This document shows, piece after piece, positions 15,521-23,908 of a DNA stretch of 43,106 nucleotides; the stretch's first letter is position 1; each line of letters starts with the position of its first letter. The DNA lies in assembly GCA_009712185.1 (NCBI GenBank), contig WASQ01000041.1, positions 2,897 to 46,002 of the forward strand, in the 5' to 3' direction. Source of the DNA: Telmatospirillum sp. (lineage in GTDB: Bacteria > Pseudomonadota > Alphaproteobacteria > Rhodospirillales > Magnetospirillaceae). Position numbers and translations under genes: made by a program. The notes beneath the pieces were generated by a model. The model had not been told where the DNA came from and ran no database searches. It worked only from the letters and a program-made list of their open reading frames with translations.

Positions 15521-17084
15521 TCCGAAGTGTGTTCTCCTCAACCATGTCGTCGTGGACGACGCTGCGGTTCCGGCCGGTTTCCTTGGCCTGATACAGTGCC
15601 TTGTCGGCTTTTTCCAGCAGTCTGTCCAGAGGGGTCGAGGCGTCGGATGTGCCGGTCACGCCGATGCTGACGGTGACCTGGATCTTGTCGTCGTTGTGGT
15701 AAACCGGAACACTGGCGACGGCCCGTCTGATCCGTTCGGCCAGAATCCAGGCGTTGGAAGGTGTGGTGTCGGGCAGGAGGATCGTGAACTCTTCGCCGCC
15801 GATCCGGGCAGCGATGTCGGAAATTCTGAGCGACGAGCGCAGCACGTTGGAAAAATGCACCAGCGCGGCGTCGCCGGCCGCATGTCCGAAATTGTCGTTG
15901 ATCGCCTTGAAATGGTCGAGATCGAGGGACAGCAGAGACAGGCACGAACGGTTTCTGGACAACCGGGCCAACTCGACCGTCGCCTTTTCCCGGAATTGCC
16001 GCCGGTTCGACAGACCGGTCAGACTGTCGGTTTGCGCCATTTTCTCCAATTCATTGCGTGTCTGGCACAACTGGCCGATGCGGTAGATCAGGTGGTGGGC
16101 CAGGAAAAGCGCCACCGTGGTCAACAAGGCACCACCCCGAAGGATCATGCCGACAAAATGGCGCCATTCGGTCAGGACGTCGGTGACCGGTGTGGTAACG
16201 GCGACCACCAGGGGAAAGCCGTCCAGCGCGGCATAGGACAGCAGCTCTTCCGTCGATGGCCGGGACGGGTCGCTGGTCTCGATCACGCCACGGGATTGTC
16301 TGGGCAGATGGTCCCGCCACATCTCGTTCTGCTCAAAACTTCGCCCCACGATCTCCCGGTCGACCGGAGCGCGTGCCAGCAGGGTCCCGTCGCGTGAGAA
16401 CAGGGCGATCGATCCATAAGGTTTGGGGCGGCCGGCTTCGAACAGGGGCTCCGGGCCGACCAGCGGGATGGCGGCGACCACCGTGGAGATTCCGCCGGTG
16501 CCGGCCGGCAGGGCGATCGATGTCGGCAGCGACCATAATCCGGTGACCGGATCGAAATAGGGACGGCCGACGAAGAATCCGCGCTTTTCCGGATCAGCCT
16601 GGGCGGTGATGATGTCCTGCCCGGCGAGGTTGGCGACCGGACGGGCATCCGGATCCCCGATGTGATAGGCTTTTCCCTCCCGGTCGACCAGGAGAACATG
16701 GATGCTGTCGCCAAGACCCCGGGTGAGCTGGTTGACGAAATCCGCAAGTTCGAGATCGGTGCGCGGATCGAGCGCGTAATGCTGCTGATAGTGACTGACG
16801 ATCATGTCGAGAAACAGCTCGATCAGTTCGAATTGATTGCGTGTCTGTTCCTCGACCACGCGGGTCATCCGCTCGATGTCGGCCTTTTTGGTCGAGATCG
16901 CCTGAGCCCTGGTTTCGATCAGCATGACCCAGGCGATCAGCCAGATGGTCGCCACGGCGATGATGGTGGAAAAACCGATAATCCGGGCAGCCTGATATTC
17001 GCCAGGGCGGTCGATTTTCCGGATCAGGCCGAAAAGCATCACATTGCCAAGGGCGCTGGTCAGACGGGGGATGGCTGGTTTCAT
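15510..17084 (-). CDS. Membrane diguanylate cyclase with periplasmic Cache-like sensor
   Basis: A 524-residue inner-membrane sensor enzyme that would make cyclic di-GMP. A first membrane helix lies at about 36-57 (IGFSTIIAVATIWLIAWVML). A periplasmic region of about 250 residues has the long-helix-plus-PAS-like layout of dCache domains (VDREGKAYHIGD, then FFVGRPYFDPVTGLWSLPTS). A second helix follows at about 315-335, then a GGDEF domain: DSLTGLSNRRQFRE, LDLDHFKAINDNFGH, and the intact ARIGGEEFTILLP signature, ending ADKALYQAKETGRNR. GAGGGAGA precedes the ATG at 17084. It is the first gene of a three-gene unit with the FUSC and PAS-GGDEF-EAL genes. Confidence 0.9.
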   Translation of the reverse strand: MKPAIPRLTSALGNVMLFGLIRKIDRPGEYQAARIIGFSTIIAVATIWLIAWVMLIETRAQAISTKKADIERMTRVVEEQTRNQFELIELFLDMIVSHYQQHYALDPRTDLELADFVNQLTRGLGDSIHVLLVDREGKAYHIGDPDARPVANLAGQDIITAQADPEKRGFFVGRPYFDPVTGLWSLPTSIALPAGTGGISTVVAAIPLVGPEPLFEAGRPKPYGSIALFSRDGTLLARAPVDREIVGRSFEQNEMWRDHLPRQSRGVIETSDPSRPSTEELLSYAALDGFPLVVAVTTPVTDVLTEWRHFVGMILRGGALLTTVALFLAHHLIYRIGQLCQTRNELEKMAQTDSLTGLSNRRQFREKATVELARLSRNRSCLSLLSLDLDHFKAINDNFGHAAGDAALVHFSNVLRSSLRISDIAARIGGEEFTILLPDTTPSNAWILAERIRRAVASVPVYHNDDKIQVTVSIGVTGTSDASTPLDRLLEKADKALYQAKETGRNRSVVHDDMVEENTLRNAD

Positions 17085-17465
17085 GGTCTCCCTCGGGTCG
17101 CGGATTTATCGTGGCGATGTCCTTCGAACGGGCCCCCGCCAGAGCTGATGTCCTTGTGATCCCGCCGCGAGTGCGACACCGGGCCGGTCGCGATGCCGGG
17201 GAACGCGCGCCTGTTCCTCCCGGCCCGCCCTGACGTTCCTGCATTTTCGGTGCATCCGCGGCGTCCGTTGTTCATCCGGGCAGAGCCTTCAGCCTGCAAG
17301 CTCCGTGTTCGAGGCGGTGGAAGGTCGATCTGTCGAACAATATAGATCGAAGCGGATATTTATCCAATGGTTGAAATGCCTGCTGTCGCACTCCGAATAC
17401 AGATTGAAAAATGGTTAACGGTCCCCCTTTGGCCGTTTTCGACGTTTCAAAATGGTCGTGGGATT
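17085..17465. other. Promoter-side interval of the diguanylate cyclase unit
   Basis: About 380 bp upstream of the GGDEF gene and downstream of the HD-GYP terminator. No coding frame is convincing. The part from 17330 to 17420 is AT-richer and probably holds the promoter, but no box stands out. Confidence 0.4.
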
Positions 17466-17495
17466 GGAAAAGAGCGGACAAGGCCGCTCTTTTCC
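17466..17495 (-). terminator. Hairpin terminator after the HD-GYP gene
   Basis: GGAAAAGAGCGG, loop, CCGCTCTTTTCC: two perfect 12-bp arms, 139 bp beyond the HD-GYP stop. The 3' arm carries the run of T, as in terminators where the U tract is part of the stem. Confidence 0.6.
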
Positions 17496-17634
17496 ATTGG
17501 ATTGTTCGCCGGCACGACAGACTCTGTCGCCGGAGATATTTCCGGTTTGTTAACCCGCCGTTCGCTTTGTGACGACCGCCAAAGGTGCGCGGGAGGGGCG
17601 GCTTTCCCGGAGCCGCCGTTGCCGGGGCGTCGTA

Positions 17635-18762
17635 TCAGGCGCCCTTGGCCGTGACTTCCGGCATGGTGTCGAGGTAGATCTCGCGGAATCGCGCCACCAG
17701 TTCCTGGTCGATCTGCGCGGCCATATCCCCGCTCATGATCTTGAACGCTTCTTCGGCCCGGTAGCGGGGTTTGTACATGCGGGGATCTGTCATGGCGGTA
17801 AACACGTCCACGACCGCCGACATCCGGGACAGTTCGTTCTGCTGATTGGCGACCAGTGCCAGGGGATAGCCGCTGCCATCGAGACGTTCGTGATGCTGTC
17901 CGGCGATGGTGAGAACACCTTTGGGCATGTCGCTCGCGGTGCGGAGGAAAGAGACGCCAAGCCCGACATGGTCCCGGATCATCTGCTTTTCATCCTCGGT
18001 CAGATTTTCCGTCTTGTTGAGGACCGAATGCCGGATGGCGAGCTTGCCGACATCGTGGAGCAGCCCGCCGCAGGCCAGCAGAATTTGCTGCGATCGGGGC
18101 AGGCCGATCGAATATCCGAACAGGGCGAGTAGCGTGGCGGCGCGCAGGGAATGGACGAACGTCACATGGTCATGGTCGCGCACGCCTTCCAGGATCGCGG
18201 GAAAGACGCCGGTGGTGACGGCGTCCACCACGGATGCGCAGCTTTCCGCGACGGCGCCGTACTGGATCGGATAGGACTGGTCGAAAATGTCGGCGATACT
18301 GCCGAACAGCGTCAGCGTGTCCTGAAGGGCGTCGCGCGCCAGAGACGGAAGTTCCTTCCACGATTTTTCCACCTTTATGTTGATCTGGGCGGAAATAACC
18401 GAGAGAAGGGCGCTGCGGCGATAGGGCTTGATGATGCAGTCGGTTGCGCCGGCGGTCAGCGCCGCGGCCAGGACATCGGGATCGCCATTGTCCGAAATGA
18501 ACACCACAGGGGTCTGACCCAGTTCACGCTCGAACCGCATGGCGCGGATGAAATTCACCCCGCTCGACGGCGGAACATATTCTCCGACAATCACAAGGCC
18601 GGGAGGCGACACGCCGAGACCCATCAGGGCGTTGGTGCTGTCTCCATAGGTGTGGACCGAGTAATAGGACTGCAACGTCGACGAGAGCTGTTCACGGTGC
18701 CGGCTGTTCCCGTCGGCGATCGCGACCAGATGTTTATCCGGGATTTTTCCAGGCGCGATCAT
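17635..18762 (-). CDS. HD-GYP response-regulator-like protein with degenerate receiver
   Basis: A 375-residue cytoplasmic protein: a receiver-like domain (about residues 10-130) and an HD-GYP domain (about 170-375) that would hydrolyse cyclic di-GMP. The phosphodiesterase half looks complete: DHDHVTFVHSLRAATLL, LLHDVGKLAI and HHERLDGSGYP. In the receiver the acidic pocket (VAIADGN) and the KPY lysine remain, but the phospho-acceptor position reads LVIVGEYVPPSSG, with Gly where Asp is expected, so classical phosphorylation is unlikely. The start could be ATG 18762 or ATG 18795; neither has a good ribosome-binding site. It lies between flagellin and the GGDEF genes, suggesting motility control. 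Confidence 0.87.
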   Translation of the reverse strand: MIAPGKIPDKHLVAIADGNSRHREQLSSTLQSYYSVHTYGDSTNALMGLGVSPPGLVIVGEYVPPSSGVNFIRAMRFERELGQTPVVFISDNGDPDVLAAALTAGATDCIIKPYRRSALLSVISAQINIKVEKSWKELPSLARDALQDTLTLFGSIADIFDQSYPIQYGAVAESCASVVDAVTTGVFPAILEGVRDHDHVTFVHSLRAATLLALFGYSIGLPRSQQILLACGGLLHDVGKLAIRHSVLNKTENLTEDEKQMIRDHVGLGVSFLRTASDMPKGVLTIAGQHHERLDGSGYPLALVANQQNELSRMSAVVDVFTAMTDPRMYKPRYRAEEAFKIMSGDMAAQIDQELVARFREIYLDTMPEVTAKGA

Positions 18763-19340
18763 GAATGGGCGGGGGGCAGGGTTCCCATGGGGCACGGCAC
18801 CGGACGCCGGACTGGCACCTCCGGTGTCGGCGAGGAAACATCGATGGCAGACGGTGACTCGGACAAGGTGTTTTCTTCATCCCCTGGCGGACGAAAGCCC
18901 ACGCTTCGAATTATACGCAGCCACTGACGTTCGCCGGTCCTGTTCACACGATAACTGGCGAAATTGGACCGGAAGCCGCAGCTATCCTTTTTTTTAACAG
19001 TAATACATTTTTTCATCCGGCGAAACCGTGAGGAGCGTCACACCGAGGCGCAATCGCATGACCGGATCATGCCGGATCACGGCGACAGGAGAGACCTTGC
19101 CAGGAAAACCGTTCAGCCGCGTCATGCCGGCGGGGACCTGTCCGGCATCTGTCCGAACGGGCCGCTCGGGCTGCGGTCGACCGGGAGGACGGCCTCCGTC
19201 CGGGCCATCGCGGTGTAAGCCGATGGCGGGCTGATCACATCGGGGATCCGTGGCGGAGGGGGCTTCTCCACCGCGGAAGGCGTGCGCTCCCGCAAGGGTG
19301 CGCCGAATGGGATCTGCCGGGCGGTAACCGTGTCTTGAGA
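18763..19340. other. Interval between HD-GYP and flagellin genes
   Basis: About 580 bp without a convincing gene. A 27-codon frame from ATG 18844, preceded by GAGGAAA, ends at 18927 and is too short to judge. An AT-rich stretch with T and A runs at 18985-19015 may contain the promoter for the leftward HD-GYP gene. Confidence 0.35.
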
Positions 19341-19377
19341 GAAAATCCGGCGGCGCGGAGAAATGCCTCGCCGCCGG
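19341..19377 (-). terminator. Intrinsic terminator of the flagellin gene
   Basis: On the minus strand a perfect 9-bp stem CCGGCGGCG / CGCCGCCGG is followed directly by ATTTTCTCTC, the expected U-rich tail. It starts about 50 bp after the flagellin stop. Confidence 0.75.
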
Positions 19378-19425
19378 GTCGTATCCGACCTTAGTTTTTT
19401 AGCATGCCCTGCTCAATCCCAAGGG

Positions 19426-20250
19426 TTACGACTGGATCAGGCGCAGCAGTTCCTGCGGCAACTGGGACGCCTGGGTCAAGGCGGCGACCGATGCCTGGGT
19501 TTTCACGTCCGTGGCCGACAGGGTCGACTTCACCTGCGCGACGTCGGCGTCCATCACCACCGAGGCGGCCGCGGACACGTTCTGAACGTTGGTCGCGATG
19601 GCCTGGCCGCTGAAGTTGAACTGCGATTCGTAGGCGCCGATCTTCGCACGGTCCTGGGTGATCGTGTTGATCGCCGAATTGATCTTGTTGATCGCGGTGA
19701 GCGCGTTCGAGGCCGTGCTGACCGTCGAGGAGGAGCCCAGGAGGCCGGTCACCGAGACCGACGCCACCGACACCGTGATGAAGTTGGACGACAGTGTGCC
19801 GACCAGGAACTTCACGTTGGACAGGAACGAGCCCGACAGCAGGGTCTGGCCCGCATAGGTCGTGCTGCTGACGATGCTGGTGATTTCGCTCTTGAGCTGA
19901 CCATATTCCGTGTTGATGTCCTGGCTGCGCTGGGTGTTGGTGACCTGGCCGGACGCGGCCTCGGTTGCCAGCGCCATCATGCGCTGCAGCACATTGCTGA
20001 TCTGGGCCAGGGCGCCGTCGGCGGTCTGCAGGATGGCCGTGCCCTGTTGCACGTTGGTCTGGTCCTGCTGATAGACCGTGACGCTGGCGTTCAACTGCGT
20101 GCCGATGGCGAGGCCGGCGGCGTCGTCCGACGCCTGCACGATCCGCGAGCCGGACGCGAGCTGCGAAAGATAGTTGGTTTCCTTGGCCGAATTCTGATTC
20201 AGGTAATTCAGTGACGCGTTGGCGGCATTATTTGTGGAAATGACAGGCAT
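19426..20250 (-). CDS. Flagellin
   Basis: The 274-residue filament subunit of the flagellum, exported by the flagellar type III apparatus. The N-terminal D0/D1 pattern is clear: ISTNNAANASLNYLNQNSA, then LASGSRIVQASDDAAGLAIG and DGALAQISNVLQRMMALATE. The C-terminal coiled-coil reads SQFNFSGQAIATNVQNVSAA and ends QASQLPQELLRLIQS. The middle is short and Ser/Val/Thr-rich, so surface domains D2/D3 are essentially absent. GGAGG lies 5 bp before the ATG at 20250; a frame from 20277 is less likely. A terminator follows. No flaF, flbT or chaperone gene is adjacent, so this may be one of several flagellin copies. Confidence 0.93.
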   Translation of the reverse strand: MPVISTNNAANASLNYLNQNSAKETNYLSQLASGSRIVQASDDAAGLAIGTQLNASVTVYQQDQTNVQQGTAILQTADGALAQISNVLQRMMALATEAASGQVTNTQRSQDINTEYGQLKSEITSIVSSTTYAGQTLLSGSFLSNVKFLVGTLSSNFITVSVASVSVTGLLGSSSTVSTASNALTAINKINSAINTITQDRAKIGAYESQFNFSGQAIATNVQNVSAAASVVMDADVAQVKSTLSATDVKTQASVAALTQASQLPQELLRLIQS

Positions 20251-20440
20251 GCTAACCTCCATTAAGGCGTACTTCACAGGATCTCTGGTTCTGCCCTGTT
20301 TCTCGCCGTCTGTGAGTGATACGGCCTATGGGAAAAAATCAGGCAAAATTTTTTTCGGTAATTGCACTTTTAGTGTTTTCCGCAGGAATCCCTGTTTTTT
20401 CCCCATGGTTGACGGCAAGCCTAGCATCCTTGCCTTAATG

Positions 20441-20454
20441 GCTCATTAATGAGC
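20441..20454. promoter_or_regulatory. 14-bp perfect palindrome between flagellin and SDR genes
   Basis: GCTCATTAATGAGC lies in the AT-rich divergent region, 190 bp upstream of the flagellin ATG and 130 bp before the dehydrogenase ATG. A neighbouring inverted repeat GGCAAG/CTTGCC spans 20414-20434. They could bind a dimeric regulator for either gene; the function is a guess. Recognisable sigma-28 or sigma-54 promoters were looked for and not found. Confidence 0.35.
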
Positions 20455-20583
20455 GGGATATGTCGCGGTTTTACTGGAATTTTCAGATTCGACGGCTCAA
20501 TTGGAAGGTGCTTCACTGATGGACCGACGACGTTCGATCCAGGTCGATGAGCCTATGACATATAGACCAAAGGAGTGGTGGAG

Positions 20584-21426
20584 ATGAACCAATCTTCGGT
20601 TTGGCTAATCACGGGTTGTTCGAGTGGATTTGGTCGAGAAATTTCAAATATAGTAATCGATATTGGATGTAAATTGATTGTAACATCTCGAAATATCGAT
20701 AACCTTAGCGCGATAATAAATAAAAATAATGATAATATTATTTGTGCCGCGCTGGACGTCACTGATCCCGGGCAGATTGACGACGTGGTACGCATGGCGG
20801 AGGAACGCTTCGGGGGCGTCGATGTCCTGGTCAACAATGCCGGGTATGGCTATCTCTCCGCTGTGGAGGAGGGCGAGGAGGCTGAGGTCCGGGCCATGTT
20901 CGAGACCAATGTGTTCGGTCTGTTCGCGATGACGCGCGCCGTCCTGCCGGGAATGCGCCGCCGCCGGCGCGGACATATCGTCAACTTTTCATCGATTGGC
21001 GGGTTGATCGGTTTCCCTGGCGTCGGATTTTACAACGCCACCAAATTCGCCGTGGAGGGATTCTCCGAAGCCCTGGCCAAGGAAATGCGGCCCCTCGGCG
21101 TCCGCGTCACCATCGTGGAGCCTGGACCGTTCCGGACCGATTGGGCTGGCCGGTCGCTGAAGGTGACCAAGGCCGCGATCGCCGACTATGCCGCGACCGC
21201 CGGGGCCCGGCGCGAGATGATCCGGGATTACAGCGGGCGTCAGCCGGGCGATCCGGTCCGGGCGGCCAAAGCCATCGTGGCGGCCGTCGAGGCTGCCGAT
21301 CCGCCGCTGCATCTGCTGCTCGGCCGTCCGGCCTTCGATGCGGCGACGCACAAGCTGGGCGAATTGTCGCGGGAATACGAGGCCTGGCGGGAGATCAGCC
21401 TCGGCGCCGATTTTCCCGCCGCCTGA
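20584..21426 (+). CDS. Short-chain dehydrogenase/reductase with AT-rich 5' segment
   Basis: A 280-residue classical SDR. The cofactor motif TGCSSGFG lies at about residue 10, NNAGYG near 87, the catalytic Ser in NFSSIGGL, and the YxxxK element in YNATKFAVEG; EPGPFRTDW is typical of the retinol-dehydrogenase-like subgroup. AAAGGAG (20569-20575) precedes the ATG at 20584. The gene is mosaic in composition. In bases 20641-20740 I count 23 G+C of 100, with residues rich in Ile and Asn (NIVIDIGCKLIVTSRNIDN). In the next 100 bases G+C is 62. The frame is intact. The C-terminal codons and the stop lie in the first unit of a 30-bp tandem repeat. Confidence 0.88.
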   Translation: MNQSSVWLITGCSSGFGREISNIVIDIGCKLIVTSRNIDNLSAIINKNNDNIICAALDVTDPGQIDDVVRMAEERFGGVDVLVNNAGYGYLSAVEEGEEAEVRAMFETNVFGLFAMTRAVLPGMRRRRRGHIVNFSSIGGLIGFPGVGFYNATKFAVEGFSEALAKEMRPLGVRVTIVEPGPFRTDWAGRSLKVTKAAIADYAATAGARREMIRDYSGRQPGDPVRAAKAIVAAVEAADPPLHLLLGRPAFDAATHKLGELSREYEAWREISLGADFPAA

Positions 21427-21523
21427 GGCGGTATCGCCGATTTTCCCGCCGCCTGAGGCGGTATCGCCGATTTTCCTGCCGCCTGAGGCGGTATCGCCGA
21501 TTTTCCTACCGTCTGTGAGGCGG
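21406..21523. repeat. 30-bp tandem repeat, nearly four copies, spanning the SDR stop
   Basis: Units start at 21406, 21436, 21466 and 21496. Each reads GCCGATTTTCCCGCCGCCTG followed by AGGCGGTATC, the third with one change and the fourth diverging to CTACCGTCTGTGAGGCGG. The first unit encodes the last residues and stop (TGA, 21424-21426) of the dehydrogenase. Every unit contains CCGCC-TGA-GGCGG, a 5-bp stem hairpin, so the array forms a row of small hairpins that may end or stabilise transcripts. Confidence 0.9.
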
Positions 21524-21546
21524 CCTTCCGACCCGGTGGAGCGGCG

Positions 21547-22596
21547 TCAGCGTCGTCCCGACATCTGCCGGACGAACTCCTCGCCCGCCGGACGAAGGGA
21601 TCCGTCCTCGTTGAGCAGGGAGACCGTCGACGCCGTATCGAGACTGTACCAGATGGCCGGATTGACGCCGGACGCGAAGGCGGCGCGCAGCAGGGGGCGG
21701 ACCGAGACCGGGTTGGAGTCCCAGCGCCATTGCCCGATCTCGTTGCTCATGACCGGCTTGCCGGTGGCGCGCACCAGAATATCGGCGACGATGGCAAACG
21801 CGTCCGCGTCCCTGCCGTACCAGTGGATGTTGACGCGATCGATCGGAGCCCTGGCATAGACGGGAATCAGGACATCGGCGCCCCGCAGGAGGGCCGTTCT
21901 CACGTCGGCGGGAACGGAGGCGGTCGTCCGATAGGCGCATAGTGCGGCCCCGGCGTTCCTGTCCTCCTCGGTATAAAAGGCTTTGCGTGCGAAGGAACAG
22001 GCCTTTTCCGTCTGCCCGAGCTGCAACAGCGCAAGCCAGGTATAGCCGGCGGCGGCATCGCCCGACAGTCCGCCGTTGGCGCAGGCGATGGCGTGGGCGT
22101 GGGCGACCGCGCAGGCCTGTTCCAGTTCCTTTCCATAAGCCACGGCGAGATCCTCCGGCGTCGGACCGGCCTTGTAGGACTGTGGATTGTTTTCCTCGTT
22201 CTCGACGACCAGAAGGGCCGGCTTCCACGCCTCGATCACGCCGGTCAGGGTTCCGCGGAAGGCGTCCCAGTCCGACGGGGGCTGTGACGGACGCCGGGGC
22301 GGGTGGTCCCGTCCGTCATTGCGCACAGTCAGCGCGACCTTGAGGCCGGCCCTGGCCGGAGCCTCGCAGGCCGGGCAACCGGCCGGTTTCTGCCAATGGT
22401 CGAGCACCACGGCGGGCGGGCGGAACCACGCCACTCCCAGTCCCCGGGCCCGGGCCGCGACGAACGGAAGGTCCTGATGTCCGTTCGGCCACAGCATCAG
22501 ACCGAACGGGTTGTCGGCCCGCGCCTGCGTCCCGGGAAGCAGGAAGCAGAGTGCGAGGCAGAGCCGGATCAGAAAATGGGTGTCGCGCCGGTACAT
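21547..22596 (-). CDS. Secreted glycoside-hydrolase-like (TIM-barrel) protein
   Basis: A 349-residue exported protein. Residues 1-25 form a signal peptide (YRRDTHFLIRLCLALCFLLP, then GTQARA). The rest looks like a clan GH-A TIM barrel: the Asn-Glu pair in LVVENEENNP suits the acid/base after strand 4, IHWYG is a typical strand 6, and the Glu in KPVMSNEIGQWRW suits the nucleophile after strand 7. The middle has an inserted helical pair (GYTWLALLQLGQTEKACSFA). The substrate and true activity are unknown, and it might be an inactive relative. The ATG at 22596 is chosen because it begins the signal peptide. It is divergent from nadA. Confidence 0.65.
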   Translation of the reverse strand: MYRRDTHFLIRLCLALCFLLPGTQARADNPFGLMLWPNGHQDLPFVAARARGLGVAWFRPPAVVLDHWQKPAGCPACEAPARAGLKVALTVRNDGRDHPPRRPSQPPSDWDAFRGTLTGVIEAWKPALLVVENEENNPQSYKAGPTPEDLAVAYGKELEQACAVAHAHAIACANGGLSGDAAAGYTWLALLQLGQTEKACSFARKAFYTEEDRNAGAALCAYRTTASVPADVRTALLRGADVLIPVYARAPIDRVNIHWYGRDADAFAIVADILVRATGKPVMSNEIGQWRWDSNPVSVRPLLRAAFASGVNPAIWYSLDTASTVSLLNEDGSLRPAGEEFVRQMSGRR

Positions 22597-22861
22597 GGCT
22601 TCGCATGATGGCCGCTTCGATTGCGGCCCGCAAGACGGGGCGAACCGCAACCACGCCTCTGGCAATGACCCCGTCTCCCGCCAACATGAACAGGCGGGCC
22701 GGCGGCGCCGGCGCGGGAAAGGTTTGCGATGCGGCAACGAATTCTGTTGTGACACTATGGTTTCGGTGGTTACAAGCGAAGGCGCGCTCATTCGGCTTTC
22801 CGGGCCATTGGTCTTCCCCGACCGCCCGGCCCATGATTCCTGACGGAAAGGAGTGTCGGTT

Positions 22862-23908
22862 TTGGACACTGTTGTTCTTCCCGGACGCGATGCCCTGACA
22901 GAGGCGGCGATCGATCCGGGCCTCGACCTTATGGCCGAAATCACCCGTCTTCGCCGTGACCGCAAGGCCGTTATCCTGGCCCACTACTACCAGGATGGCG
23001 AAATACAGGATCTTGCGGACTTCGTGGGCGATTCGCTCGACCTGTCGCGCAAGGCGGCGGCGACCGACGCGGAGGTCATCGTTTTCTGCGGCGTGCGTTT
23101 CATGGGCGAGGTCGCGAAAATCGTGAGCCCGCAAAAAACCGTCCTGATTCCGGACGCGGAGGCCGGGTGTTCGCTGGAGGAATCCTGCCGTCCTGACGCC
23201 TTCCGCCGCTTCCGCGAACAGCATCCGGATCATCTGGCGGTCAGCTACATCAACTGTTCCGCCGAAGTGAAGGCGCTCTCGGACGTCATCGTCACCTCGT
23301 CGAACGCGGAGGCGATCCTGGCCCAGCTTCCCGCCGACCGGCCTGTCCTGTTCGCGCCTGACCGGCATCTGGGCGGGTATCTGGCGCGGAAAACCGGGCG
23401 AAACCTGACCCTCTGGCCGGGAAGCTGCATCATTCACGAGCAGTTTTCCGAGCGCGAACTGGTCCGTCTCAAAGCGCGTCACCCCGATGCGCTGGTGGCC
23501 GCGCACCCCGAGTGCCCGGAGGGCATTCTGCGGCATGCCGATCAGGTGGGGTCGACCCGCGCCATCCTCGACTTCGTGCTGTCCAGTCCCGCCCGCTCCT
23601 TCATCATCGCGACCGAGCCGCATATCATCCACCAGATGGAAAAGGCCGCGCCGGAAAAGACCTTCATTCCGGCGGTTGGCATGGACGGGAGTTGCGATTG
23701 CGCCCGCTGTCCCTTCATGGCGAAAAATACCCTGGAGAAGATTTATCTCTGCCTCGCCAATGACGCGCCGCGCATCGAACTTCCGGAGGACCTGCGCGTC
23801 GCCGCGCTGAAGCCGTTGCAGCGCATGCTCGATATGTCCGTGGCGGTCAATGCGCCCTCCGGAGCCCTATCCGAGACTCCGGCCGACAGGACTGTCCATG
23901 CCCTCTGA
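22862..23908 (+). CDS. nadA: Quinolinate synthase NadA
   Basis: A [4Fe-4S] enzyme condensing iminoaspartate with dihydroxyacetone phosphate to quinolinate, in de novo NAD synthesis. The start region AVILAHYYQDGEIQDLADFV is diagnostic. Candidate cluster cysteines are those in AGCSLEESC, HPECPEGIL and CARCPFMAKNTLEK, matching the three-Cys arrangement of the long NadA type. The length of 348 is normal. The start is probably TTG 22862, 9-10 bp after AAGGAG (about 22847-22852); the GTG at 22853 is too close to that site. It is the first gene of nadA-nadC-nadB and overlaps nadC by 11 bp. Confidence 0.96.
   Translation: MDTVVLPGRDALTEAAIDPGLDLMAEITRLRRDRKAVILAHYYQDGEIQDLADFVGDSLDLSRKAAATDAEVIVFCGVRFMGEVAKIVSPQKTVLIPDAEAGCSLEESCRPDAFRRFREQHPDHLAVSYINCSAEVKALSDVIVTSSNAEAILAQLPADRPVLFAPDRHLGGYLARKTGRNLTLWPGSCIIHEQFSERELVRLKARHPDALVAAHPECPEGILRHADQVGSTRAILDFVLSSPARSFIIATEPHIIHQMEKAAPEKTFIPAVGMDGSCDCARCPFMAKNTLEKIYLCLANDAPRIELPEDLRVAALKPLQRMLDMSVAVNAPSGALSETPADRTVHAL

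Noticed and set aside
20251-20440. Sigma-28 or sigma-54 promoter for flagellin
   Set aside because: A CTAAAAG...CCGAAA pair has the wrong spacing for sigma-28, and no TGGC-N8-TTGC-like site was found.
21406-21523. CRISPR array
   Set aside because: The repeats follow each other without spacers, so this is a tandem repeat. No cas genes are present.
22316-23632. 438-residue minus-strand frame joining the nadA shadow to the glycosidase-like gene
   Set aside because: Its composition follows antisense of nadA, and the real minus-strand gene has a proper signal peptide start at 22596.
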